From positions 1,928,379-1,938,378 of the forward strand of contig NW_004754928.1 of the NCBI RefSeq assembly GCF_000188695.1: a stretch of DNA of 10,000 bases, in the 5' to 3' direction. The DNA comes from Salpingoeca rosetta (taxonomy: Eukaryota; Opisthokonta; Choanoflagellata; Craspedida; Salpingoecidae). Shown here piece by piece: positions 1 to 8,987 of the stretch (its first letter is position 1; every line of letters begins with the position of its first letter). The notes beneath the pieces were generated by a model. The model searched no databases and had not been told where the DNA came from. It saw only the letters and a list, made by a program, of their open reading frames with translations. The position numbers were made by a program, and so were the translations under genes.

Positions 1-7
1 CCCCGCC

Positions 8-32
8 CACACACACACACACACACACACAC
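8..32. repeat. (CA)12 microsatellite in LIM intron
   Basis: A perfect CA run in the intron before the first visible exon. It is followed by a C-rich pyrimidine tract (about 74-100) leading to the acceptor AG at 101-102. Confidence 0.95.
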
Positions 33-102
33 GTACTCACATTGATGCGCGTGTGGTTGGTGACCAATGATGAACCCCCCCCCCTCCCTCCCGCCTCTCC
101 AG

Positions 103-406
103 TCGACCGGAAAGTTGTTCCGAGTGTTTCCTGAAACAGGACGGGACACACTGGCCGTATTGCACCAAATTCATTCCTCCATCAGACGAGGGCATGCGCC
201 CGCACGTGAGTTGATCTGCGAGCTGCTGTATGCACATTGTATCACGTCATGCTGGCACTTTCCATACACATACACACGTGTGCGTACGCGCTCATTTGTC
301 TCAATCCACAGCAGCCACACTTCTCATCACCAACACACCTCACTTTCTCCATCTGAGTTCCCACTCATCACTCTCCACTGTCACCTGCCCGTCCAATACC
401 ACCACC

Positions 407-488
<82 letters not shown>

Positions 489-491
489 CGT

Positions 492-527
<36 letters not shown>

Positions 528-917
528 CGGGTGAGCGATTCGGGGTCTGTGTCGTCGCGGTCGTCCCGGTCTCGGCCCGCACTCAACAACCCAGATGACA
601 TGCCAGACATCAAGACAATGAAGAGGTGCCAATGACACCTGTTGCATGGGATGGTGGTGGTGATGATCGAAGAGGGTGTGATGCATCGTGTTGCTCTCTC
701 TCCAACATGTCAGTCGTCCTCCGCTCACTTCTGATTCGTCTTCGCAACACCCCACACCCCTGCACCTCCACCACACCCCAACTGCACCACCACCACACCC
801 CAACTGCACCACCACCACACCCAACTGCACCACCACCGCACCCCAACTGCACCTCCACCGCACCCCAACTGCACCTCCACCGCACCCCAACTGCACCTCC
901 ACCGCCGTCTCTCCCTC

Positions 918-1002
<85 letters not shown>

Positions 1003-1498
1003 TCCATCGCGACAGACGCCGGCGTCCACAGCAGCAGCAGCCGGACCCGCACGAGGAAGAGCTGAAGAAGAAGAGTCGCCCTCAGGAGTCCGGCATCATC
1101 TGCCGCGGGTGCAGCCTGCCCCTCGTGATTGGCGAGGTGGTCGTGCAGATTGGCCGGCTTGAGGTGAGCTAATGTGCAAAGGGGCTGGGATAAAGATGGG
1201 ATGGGATGGGGCTGTAAGTTTGAACTCCTTTCGGCTCGCTGGCAAGAAAGAAGAGAGAAGCGTTCATGGTTCCACCGCACTTGTGCACTCACTCACAAAC
1301 ACACACGCACATCCCTTCTTTTCTTCTTGTTGCAGCCTGAGGAGCGATCATACTTCCACCCGATGTGCGTCATCTGTTCGCAGTGCGGCGAGCTGCTCGT
1401 GGATCTCAGATGCTTTGTCGACATTGGATGGGTGCGTGACTCACTTCAATGCATACGCTCATGTGTGACGCTGCTCTCTTTGGCGGTTGTCCTTCTCG

Positions 1499-1597
<99 letters not shown>

Positions 1598-2383
1598 TCG
1601 CACACTGCTTTGCGGCCACCCCCTCCCGCCACTGGCCATGATGCTTCATGACCGTGCCACGAAACCATCATGGCATCACAGGAGGAGCGTGGAACACCAG
1701 GTGCAGAGGAGCGATTGTTCTGTGGCCGCCACTGGGCAGACAACCGAAGGCCAAGGTCGGCAGCATGCTGTCCGTGTATTGTGTGCGCGCGTGCATGCAT
1801 GTGTGTGTCTGTGCATGTGTGTGTGTCTGTGGTCATGTGTTCTGCTCCGTTGACTCGCCAAGTCCTCTCACGCTCACAAACACATGCACTGTCACAAACA
1901 CACTCACAAAACACACACGCCACCAACAACACCCTTCCACAACCAGGTGCGCTGCGTGCGATGAAACGATCCATCAGCCAAAGCAAGTGTATGAGCTCAA
2001 CACCACGTGGCACTTTCGCCACTTTGCCTGTTACATCTGCGATGCAAACCTCACTGACGCATCAACATATGTCCCTCGAGACGGAAAGTAAGTGCTGTTG
2101 GTTGTTTATCTTGCTTGCTTGCTTGCCTGCTTGTCGTTTGTGCCCTTTGTGGACAACAGCCGCTCCTCCACTGCACCAAGTCACTGATCCCATGCTCATT
2201 TCCTGTTCCCCTCACCCCCCTCACTCCCGAACACACTCGTGCGCCCTGTGCTCCTGCCAGGCCACTGTGCATGGACTGCTACACGCAGCACATTGCCGAC
2301 AAATGTGTTGCCTGTGGACGCGCCATTGACGCCTCGCGTGGTGGCGGCGGCAAGGTGCGTGACCGAACAAATGCATGTGCGAT

Positions 2384-2443
<60 letters not shown>

Positions 2444-2967
2444 TGTGTGTCTGTGTGTCTGTGTGTGTCTGTGTGTGTCTGTGGTTGTTTGGGATTGCAA
2501 TGATGCTGCTTTTTGCCTTGTGCACGCTGTGCCATCATTGGTCTATGGTGTTACATCTGTGCTTGTCTGTTGTCACACCTCGCCACAATCCTCACCTGTG
2601 TGCCTTCTTTGAACTTGTGCGTCTCTTTTCGAAGATTTCCATCCAAGACAAGCACTGGCATCCAAAGTGCTTCGCCTGCAAGATGTGCAAAACATCGCTC
2701 AAGGTGTGTGTGTGTGTGTGCGTGTCTGTGTGTCTGCGTGTCTGTGTCTGTGTCTGTGTCTGTGTGCGTGCGTGTGTCTGTGTGTCTGTGTCTGTGTGTG
2801 CCCCTGTTTTCGCTTGCACCACCTCCCACATTCGCTTCACACGACTTCACACTGCGTTGCCACACCGCCCCCGCTTGTCTCACTGCTGCCAGGGAAAGCC
2901 GTGCGTGCCAAAGGGCACACGCGTGTATTGTAAAAAGTGCTACAAGAAGGTCGCGAAGGTCAAGTGA
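103..2967 (+). CDS. Triple-LIM-domain protein, Prickle/testin-like (3' part, 5' end outside window)
   Basis: Proposed exons: 103-205, 528-625, 1016-1163, 1336-1431, 1682-1755, 1947-2087, 2261-2354, 2635-2703, 2893-2967 (TGA). Phases agree at every junction, giving about 298 visible residues. Three LIM zinc-binding domains follow each other with hardly any linker. LIM1 starts at CRGC and ends CGRH. LIM2 starts CAACDE, has HFACYIC and ends CMDC. LIM3 starts CVAC, has HPKCFACKMC and ends CKKC, followed by a short Lys-rich tail. The ELLVDL, CGRH and RPRCAACDE strings match the LIM1-LIM2 join of animal Prickle and testin PET-LIM proteins. Family members are cytoplasmic adaptors at adhesions, actin or planar-polarity complexes; the role here is inferred. 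No PET domain is visible in the roughly 90 residues before LIM1, where animals carry it. That stretch instead holds a small Cys/His segment, a Ser/Arg run and a Gln/Lys/Glu-rich linker. The LIM1 junction between 1431 and 1707 is ambiguous. Family is sure; exact orthology is not. Confidence 0.88.
407..489. repeat. (CAA)n trinucleotide repeat in LIM intron
   Basis: About 27 CAA/ACA units with one interruption near 421 (ATC), preceded by a few ACC units. It lies in the 206-527 intron and directly abuts the following TG repeat. The open frames it creates (poly-Asn, poly-Thr, poly-Val) are by-products. Confidence 0.95.
490..524. repeat. (GT)n microsatellite abutting a 3' splice site
   Basis: About 17 GT units with one A interruption, ending directly in the CAG acceptor at 525-527. 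The intron therefore ends in TG repeats and not in a pyrimidine tract. Confidence 0.95.
759..905. repeat. 22-bp minisatellite, about 7 copies, in LIM intron
   Basis: The unit is close to ACTGCACCTCCACCGCACCC plus CA. Copies begin at 759 (first base differs), 781, 803, 824, 846, 868 and 890, with one 21-bp spacing (803 to 824). Later copies carry CTCCACCG where earlier ones carry CACCACCA. The unit is not a multiple of three and no phase-consistent exon includes it, so it is intronic. Confidence 0.9.
920..1000. repeat. (CA)40 microsatellite in LIM intron
   Basis: A perfect CA run of about 81 bases. It ends 15 bases before the acceptor AG at 1014-1015 that opens the exon encoding the start of LIM1. 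Confidence 0.97.
1500..1595. repeat. (AC)48 microsatellite in LIM intron
   Basis: A perfect AC run of 96 bases, the longest uninterrupted array in the window. It lies in the intron between the two exons that build the second half of LIM1. Confidence 0.97.
2109..2134. repeat. Short (CTTG)n tract in LIM intron
   Basis: About five TTGC-type tetranucleotide units, one mutated to CCTG, just inside the intron after the LIM2 exon. Confidence 0.6.
2385..2483. repeat. (GT)29 microsatellite with degenerate TGTC tail
   Basis: Perfect GT from 2385 to 2442, then GTCT-interrupted repeats to about 2483. It begins 30 bases after the donor at 2355. Confidence 0.95.
2704..2800. repeat. Degenerate (GT)n array that begins at the splice donor
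   Basis: GT units with C interruptions start at the first base of the intron after ...TSLK, so the donor GTGTGT is the first repeat unit. The array fills about half of the 2704-2892 intron. Confidence 0.93.
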
Positions 2968-3320
2968 CATAAGGCTGGCACTCCCGCACCACTCTCGGAC
3001 ACCACACCAGCTCGCCCCTCCCGCTTGCCTTGCTCTCTCGTTTGATTGCTTTTTCTTGTATTCATTCCTTGCTCGCTTGCTCGTTGGCTGAAAGGGTCTC
3101 GTTTATGCCACAGTGCTTTGCACATCAATATACGTACATCAACACGCACGCGCAGCTCCAAGACTGGCAACAAGGAAATGATAACCATGCCAGACACAAC
3201 AAGCCAGAGCATGCGTGTGAGTGTGTGGGTGTATTTTGCGATTCCGTTTCCGTCCCAATTTCCATGTCCATCTTCATCAGCACCACCATCAACTACGCCT
3301 ACAACCAAATACATGTGACG
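2968..3320. other. Convergent intergenic region with both 3' UTRs
   Basis: The LIM stop (2965-2967) and the NOP2 stop (3323-3321) face each other across 353 bases, which must hold both 3' UTRs, possibly overlapping. It has no long dinucleotide repeat, unlike most introns here. There is no canonical AATAAA on either strand that I can see; AATATA at 3127-3132 (+) is a possible weak poly(A) signal for the LIM gene. Reading frames crossing it show no recognisable domain and overlap the last LIM exon in antisense. Confidence 0.7.
3127..3132 (+). terminator. Possible variant poly(A) signal for the LIM gene
   Basis: AATATA, a known weak variant of AATAAA, lies 160 bases after the LIM stop codon. 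No GT-rich downstream element is obvious. This is a tentative call. Confidence 0.2.
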
Positions 3321-6300
3321 TTACTGCGCGGCCTTCTTGCGCATCTCCCGCAGCTTCTTGAGCACCAAATCACGCCGCGCCTTGCCAGACGACGTCTTAA
3401 GCATCTTCTTCATCAGTGTCGCCTTGGCTCCCGTTGCCTTGCCCTTGTTCGTCTTGGCTGCAACCTTCGCCACGCTCGCCTTTGCCTCTGCCGCTGCTGG
3501 TGCTGCGCTGCTTGCACTGCTGTTGCCGGTCGCGGTTGCTTCCTCAGACTTGCTGCTCTTCTGTTGCGTCTTGGCAGTCTTTGCCTTTGCCTTGGCGGAT
3601 GTTGTCTTGGCCGTGGCCTTTGCGCTGGCAGGAGCAGCTGTTTCTGTTGTCTTTGCCTTCTCCTGCTTGACTGCATTGGTTTTGGGCGCAGTGGTGGCGC
3701 TCGGTTTGGCTGCAGAAGCCTGAGTCTTCTTTTGTCGCTGTTGTTGCTTCGGCTGCTGCTTTTGCTTCTTGGGCTGTTGTTGTTGTTGTTGTTGTTGCTT
3801 CTTTTCTGTCGCCTTTGCCTCCTCCTGCTGCTGTGTGTTCTTTTGCTGTTTCTTGGGCTGCTTTTGTTGTTGGTGTTGCTTCTGTTGTTGCTGGTTCTGA
3901 CCATGCTTGTTCTTCTTGCCACCCTTCTTGGTTGGCGCGCTCTTCACATCATCCTCAGCCGTGTCCATGCCATTCGCGGTGTCCTGCTTCCTCGCCTTCT
4001 GCTGCTCTTTCTTGCCCTTCTTTCCCTGCTCTTCCTTCTTTCCCTGCTTCCCTTGCTTCTTCCCTTGCTTCTTCGATTGCTCTTCCTGCTTCGCCTTGTC
4101 GTCATCCGTCTTGCTGGGAATCTGAAAACAGCAACACATCGCATCAAGACAACGTGAGTAACGAGTGAGTGGCTGCACACAACAAGCAAGTACAGAGTAC
4201 ACTATGTGTGTGCACGTATGTGTGCGTATGCGTGCGTGAGTGGATGGTCATTTGGCACGAGATGCTGCACCTTGTTTGAGAGCTTCTTCAGCTTGGCGAC
4301 AAAGAAGCCGTCCATGTTGTGGACGTGAGGATAAAACCTCCTCGTCAACTGCATCGTCTGTCGTTTGCGTCACGTCAACAAGGCCAAACGCGCAGATATC
4401 GATGAGAAACCCCACAACATACGGAAACGCACAAGGCACGTCAAGCGAAGTGACATGCGTGGGCAGAGGGCTTCGGAGTGCACGTAACAGCACACCACAC
4501 AGCACACCACACACACATACACGCACATCCCAATCGATGTCACTTACGTCTGGAAAGTGCTTTCCGCGGTAGCTCTTGAAGCCAGGGCGGCCAAAGGTAA
4601 GGCCTGTGTCCACAAGCTTCACGTTGCGCTTGCGGAGGGCATAGTTGACCACCTCCTCGTTCTCATCAACCTGCCGTTGGGACAGTAGATGGTTCAGAGG
4701 AGTGGAGGTAAGTGTGTGTGTGTGTGTGCAATTGTGTGTGTGCGTGTATGCAATTGTGTGGTTTGGATTCAACAAAAACGGGAACAACGTTGAAGAACAA
4801 GTTGGATGGAAATAGTGGAAGGAAAGGGGCGGGCAAACGAGACCCAAGATTGAAGAGGAAGAAAAGGAAGAGTGTCGGAAGGCTTTACAGCACGCTCGTT
4901 GTGAGAAAAGCAGCGAGCGTGTGAAAATCCTCCCATGCTGGTCTACCAGTATTAGGCGATGACGACCACAGTGGAGAATCCACCAAGTGTCGGCACCTTG
5001 CGTAACCGGATGAAAGGGCAAGAGGGGCAGGACACAAGGGAGAGGGCGGAGGGAAAGCGGGAGAAGGAGAGGGGGCAAGGGACAGAGAGGAGAGACAAAG
5101 GAGACAAAGGAGAAGGGGCGCAAGAACAAGCACAAAGACAAACGAACGAAAGGTTCAACAACGATGCACCGGACAACGTGCTGTATGTGTGTACTGACCA
5201 TGATGGAACAGGTACTGTAGACAATGTAACCGCCCGTCTTGCTGTTTGCATCAACAGAGTCGATGGCAGCCAGAATGAGCTCCTTCTGCAGCGTCGAGCA
5301 CCGCCGGAAGTCCGTCTCGTCCTGTTTGCGAAAACGACAACAATGAGGGAATGAGTGTGAGGGTGAGTGTATATTATGTTAAGGGTGTGTGTGTTAGGGT
5401 GTGTGTGTGTGTGTGTTTGGGTGTGTGTGAGTGTGAGTGTGTGTGTGTGTGAGTGTGTGATGGTACATGTGGCAGTGAAATCGACACCTGAGGCAAACTA
5501 CATCATACATGCCTATGTTCGCAAGAGAGCAAATCCAAATCAATGTCAGGGTGGCTGACCTTTGTGTTCTTTGCGGAGGCGTCCTTTGAGATGACACCAC
5601 TTCCACTGCACGGCGCATCAAGCAAGATGCGGTCAAACCCGCCAATCACCTGCACACATGCAACAGCAGCAGCAGCACCCATGGGGAAGAGACACGCGCG
5701 AGCAGTCACAAGTGAGTGGGTGGGGAACATGACAACAAGAGAAACAAACAACAGATGAAGTCAGTGCAATACATTGGCGCGACGAAACACATGCAGTGTC
5801 TCACCGTTGGGAAGGAGCGGCCGTCGTAGTTGCAGACCACGGTGTTGGTGACGCCAAGACGGGAGATGTTCGCCGCCAGCGATTTGATGCGCGCCTGGGA
5901 AACGTAGAGACAAGAAGAAACAAAACCACGAAAATGAGTGAAATGGCATGTGCACGTGAGGGTGGTGCACGGAGAGCAAGAACCACAGCCATAGCAACAA
6001 TTATCGTGTACCTGCCACATCACGATCGACGCACAATCAGAAACCGCAGCACAATCAAGTTTGCACCACAGTAACCACGACCATGTGTCGCACCTTGTTT
6101 GCATCGTTTGCAAAGAGGACGCCCGTGTTCTTCATGAGGGCGGCAATGTACGTCGTCTTGCCACCGGGGGCTGCCGCCATGTCCAGCACGCGCTCGTTGG
6201 GCTGCGGTGCCAGCGCCATCACAGGCAGGAACGACGACGCGCTCTGGATAATGTAGTGGCCACACAGATACTGCAGGGCGAGAAAACGGGTAAGAGGAGG

Positions 6301-8984
6301 AAAGGAGGTAAGCGTGAGGAGCTGTGTGTGTGTGCGCGTGTCTGTGTGTGTGCGTGTGTCCGTGTGTGTGCGTGTGCGTGTGTCCGTGTGTCCGTGTGTG
6401 TGCGTGTGTCCGTGTGTGTGCGTGTGTGTCTGTGTGTATGCGTGTGTGTCTGTGTGTGGCAGCGGTCGACGGCCTGCAGACGTGCCATATACACGCACAA
6501 AATGGCCAACCCGAGCGAAAACATCAAACAACAAGGGAAACACCAAACAACAACAAACACACGCAGATGAACGGAACGACGCGAGTTGCTGCAACGCCCT
6601 AAAGCTGCATGTGACCAACCTCTGGGGTGGCGCCGATGGGCACGTTTGACTCGAAGACGACGAGGCCGACCTTGGACCAGTTGCCGACAGAGTCGAGCGA
6701 GACGCCACGGTTGGAGAGTGCCTGCATGAGGTCGCGCTGCCGGGTGCGCAGCGTGTTGGTGCGGATCGTCACGGGGCGGCGCACTTCGTTAGCCTCCAAC
6801 GCGTCAACAAGCTCGTTGAGCGGGAAGAGATCCATCAGGCGCTGCATCATGCACTCGTTGTAGCCGTAGTAGGTGCACAGGTCCTTCTTCAGCAGCGTCG
6901 TGTACTCTGAACGCGACCGCGCCGGGTCACGCATCGTCTGCACGCAAAAGCAGAGTAAGCAATGGAGAGGGGGAATGTGAGGATGAAGGACCGAGGACGT
7001 TGGTGGTGGGTTCAGTCAAATAGGTTGGGGAAGCCATACAAATTGCAACTGAGTTCGTTCCACAACACATAACACAATGGTGTTCACTTGCACGTTGTGA
7101 TGGCACCTTAAAGTCTTGGAGGGTGTTCATATTCTCCTTGATGCGCATCTGGATGACCATGAGATCCTCTGTGATGTTGTTCATCGACTCAATCTCGTCA
7201 AGGCTCGGCAACGCAAACTTATCCCTGCACAGATGTGATGCACATGTGCACACGCAGACATAGACATGAAAGGACAGTTTGTAAGAAGACTCAACAACAG
7301 AGGGGGATTGTGTGAGGTGGTGGGGCAAACAGGCGTCAGGGAAGCGTGCGCCCCGCAGCCTCTATATTGTGTATGTGTGCAGGCCAGTGTTCGTGTTGTC
7401 ACGCGATAACTCACGATTTGTCAACGTTGGTCATCATCTCCTCCTCGGCCAATCGCCTGTTTCGCACACGCACGTGACACAAGCATGGACAATCGTAAGA
7501 TTCAAGGGTAAAAAGATGAGATGATTGCACGGCAAGCAAGCGCACAGTTTGTTCACCAGGCCCCCTCCCCCGGCCTTGGCAGCAGAGCAGTTACACAATC
7601 AGAAAAGCAAAAGCGGTGCAGTCAAGGCGACGTACTCGTCTTCAGCCTCTTGTGCGTCAATTTCCTCGGCCTGGCGTTCAAAGTCATCAAGGCCCATGAC
7701 CTCCACATCGCTGCCGCCCATATCATCATCCTCATCCTCATCCTCGTCCTCGCCCTCTTCGTCGTCGTCCTCAAGCATGTCGCCAAAGTCGTTCTCGTCG
7801 TCGCTGTTGGCAAAGAAGTCGCCTGCATCGCCGGCACCGTTCTCCATGTCATCATCGTCTGCCTCCTCATCGCTCTCTTCTTGTTCGCCGGCCGCATCGT
7901 CGCTTTCCTCCTCAATGTCGGACGGGGCGTCCTTGGGCTTGAGCCATGACCTGTTCTCGTCACTAAAATGCTTTGACTTGGGCATGGCCGGCACTTCCTC
8001 GGCGTCAGAGTCGCCTGCAGCGAGCGGTGGCGCAAGAGCATTGGAGAAGTGAGTGAGCGCGCGTTGTCATTTGGGTGTGTGTGTGTGTGTGTGCGTGTGT
8101 GTGTGCCTGTGTGTGTGTGTGTGTCTGCAAGAGCTGTGAAGTGGACGGGCAGCAAACATCAAGTGCAGGTGCACCAAGTGCCGGTGCGACCAACGATGAG
8201 CAGAGCTGAGCTGAACACAAACGTGTTAACAACTCGCACACACGCATTGACAACTACGCGAAGTGTGTTGGAAACCTTACCGAAGAAGTCTGCCTCGTGG
8301 GCGGCGGTATCCATGTCTGCGTCAAACTCGTCCGCCACCTCCTGCTGCTGCTTCTTCTGCTTCTGCTTCTGCGCCTTTGCCTCGAGTTGCGCCTGGCGTG
8401 CTTCTTCCTTCATGGCTTCAACCATTGCCTTCTTCTTCAGCCTGAACAAGAACAACGAGGATTGGGCAGAGCAGGGAGAACACGGGTGAGAGATGGAAGC
8501 GATCGCACCGGAGACGTGGGCTTGACGCGGTGCAATCGAGATAACGTGAGGTGCAATGACAAGACAAGGAAGTCAAGCATGTGTGCACTTCGAGCATCAC
8601 TCACTGCTTGCGGAGACGCCTTGGATTCCTTGGCTTCTTCTCTGTTTTGACGTCACGAAAGTTGAATCGATGCACGAGGTGAGCGTGGGGAGAAAGAAGG
8701 AGTGAGAGACACACAGACACACAGAGGGGAGCAAACAGGTGAAGTTGGTTGATCAGACAGAGCGAGTGAGTGAGTAAGCGAGTGAGTGAGTGAGCGAGTG
8801 AGTGAGAGGGCGCTTCGTGTGTGAAAGACAAGGAGAACGAGATGCGCAGGTGCACAATGGCAGGAGCTCGAAGAGCGCACGCGATACCTTCTGTGCCTGG
8901 AAGAGGGGCTGGGTCCTTTTGCTTACGAGACTTCCTCCCGGGGCCACGAACCTGGCTGGGATCGTCATAGCGCTTGCGTCCCAT
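3321..8984 (-). CDS. NOP2: NOP2, 25S/28S rRNA cytosine-C5 methyltransferase (NSUN1/NOL1 family), complete
   Basis: Exons (-): 8984-8888, 8641-8605, 8441-8281, 8014-7636, 7456-7415, 7224-7107, 6937-6620, 6270-6094, 5894-5805, 5649-5560, 5321-5199, 4670-4548, 4357-4271, 4121-3321 (TAA). They total 2643 nt, 880 residues, with consistent phases. The N-terminus MGRK...[11 protein letters not shown] is the NOP2 signature and fixes the start, with GCCATGG around the ATG. Residues about 99-225 are an acidic Asp/Glu domain. Residues about 279-384 are the NOP2/PUA-like lead-in with [10 protein letters not shown] and VPIGATPE. The methyltransferase fold follows: SAM motif [11 protein letters not shown] (414-423), NDANK (D439), NYDGRSFP (D467), DAPCSG (C487), YSTCS (C541), then [13 protein letters not shown]487 and C541 are 54 residues apart, as in human C459/C513. 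The TCS cysteine is catalytic and the PCS cysteine releases product. The enzyme makes one m5C in large-subunit rRNA and is needed for 60S assembly in the nucleolus. Residues 615-880 are a Lys/Gln/Ala-rich tail in one exon. Confidence 0.97.
3776..3797 (-). repeat. Coding (CAA)n poly-glutamine tract in the NOP2 tail
   Basis: On the coding strand this is a run of CAA/CAG codons giving about 8-9 consecutive Gln inside the last NOP2 exon. It is a trinucleotide repeat kept in frame, and length polymorphism is likely. Confidence 0.8.
4712..4742. repeat. Two short (GT)n runs in NOP2 intron 11
   Basis: Runs at 4712-4728 and 4733-4742, separated by CAAT. They read as (CA)n in the NOP2 sense and lie about 40 bases upstream of the 4670 exon. 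Confidence 0.8.
4840..5150. repeat. Strand-biased purine-rich stretch in NOP2 intron 11
   Basis: This part of the longest NOP2 intron (5198-4671, 528 bases) is strongly A/G-rich on the + strand over two blocks, about 4840-4880 and 5010-5150, so it is C/T-rich in the transcript. It is low complexity, with repeated GGAGA and GACAAAGGA elements, and no gene is evident in it. Confidence 0.7.
5384..5459. repeat. Interrupted (GT)n array in NOP2 intron 10
   Basis: GT units with GA, TT and AG interruptions. In the NOP2 sense it is a (CA)n array lying between the exons encoding the PCS and TCS cysteines. Confidence 0.9.
6323..6458. repeat. Degenerate (GT)n array in NOP2 intron 7
   Basis: A 136-base array of GT units regularly broken by CG and TCC, giving higher-order units such as GTGTGTGCGTGTGTCC. 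In the NOP2 sense it is CA-rich. It lies in the 349-base intron just before the SAM-binding exon in transcript order. Confidence 0.9.
8074..8126. repeat. (GT)n array in NOP2 intron 3
   Basis: About 25 GT units broken at GTGC and GCCT. It reads as (CA)n in the NOP2 sense and lies upstream of the acidic-domain exon. Confidence 0.9.
8763..8807. repeat. (GAGT)n tetranucleotide repeat in NOP2 intron 1
   Basis: About 11 GAGT/GAGC units, reading ACTC in the NOP2 sense. It lies within the first intron (8887-8642). Confidence 0.85.
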
Positions 8985-8985
8985 G

Positions 8986-8987
<2 letters not shown>

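Noticed and set aside
67..534. Open frame with poly-Asn and Cys-Val repeats
   Set aside because: It results from intronic (CAA)n and (GT)n repeats. The frame of exon 103-205 that joins the downstream LIM frame is a different one.
659..734. Possible C/D box snoRNA in a LIM intron (GTGATGA at 659-665, CTGA at 731-734)
   Set aside because: The flanking bases do not form the terminal stem such RNAs need, and the boxes are short enough to occur by chance.
2940..3314. 124-codon minus-strand frame in the convergent intergenic region
   Set aside because: No recognisable domain; it overlaps the last LIM exon in antisense and most likely lies in the NOP2 3' UTR.
3030..4157. 375-codon Leu-rich open frame on the + strand
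   Set aside because: It is the antisense of the Lys/Gln-rich last NOP2 exon (AAG/CAA codons read as Leu/Cys on the other strand) and has no domain or start context of its own.
4959..5354. 131-codon charged + strand frame (Arg/Glu/Lys-rich)
   Set aside because: It spans the purine-rich NOP2 intron 11 and the antisense of the exon holding the catalytic TCS cysteine. No independent evidence of a gene.
5370..5410. Telomere-like GTTAGGG string
   Set aside because: A single TTAGGG within a degenerate GT array; no tandem TTAGGG units, so not an interstitial telomere tract.
7521..7949. Hydrophobic + strand frame that looks like a membrane protein
   Set aside because: It is the antisense of the NOP2 acidic domain; GAC/GAG-rich codons read back as Val/Leu/Ile. 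The minus frame has NOP2 homology and phase-matched splice sites.
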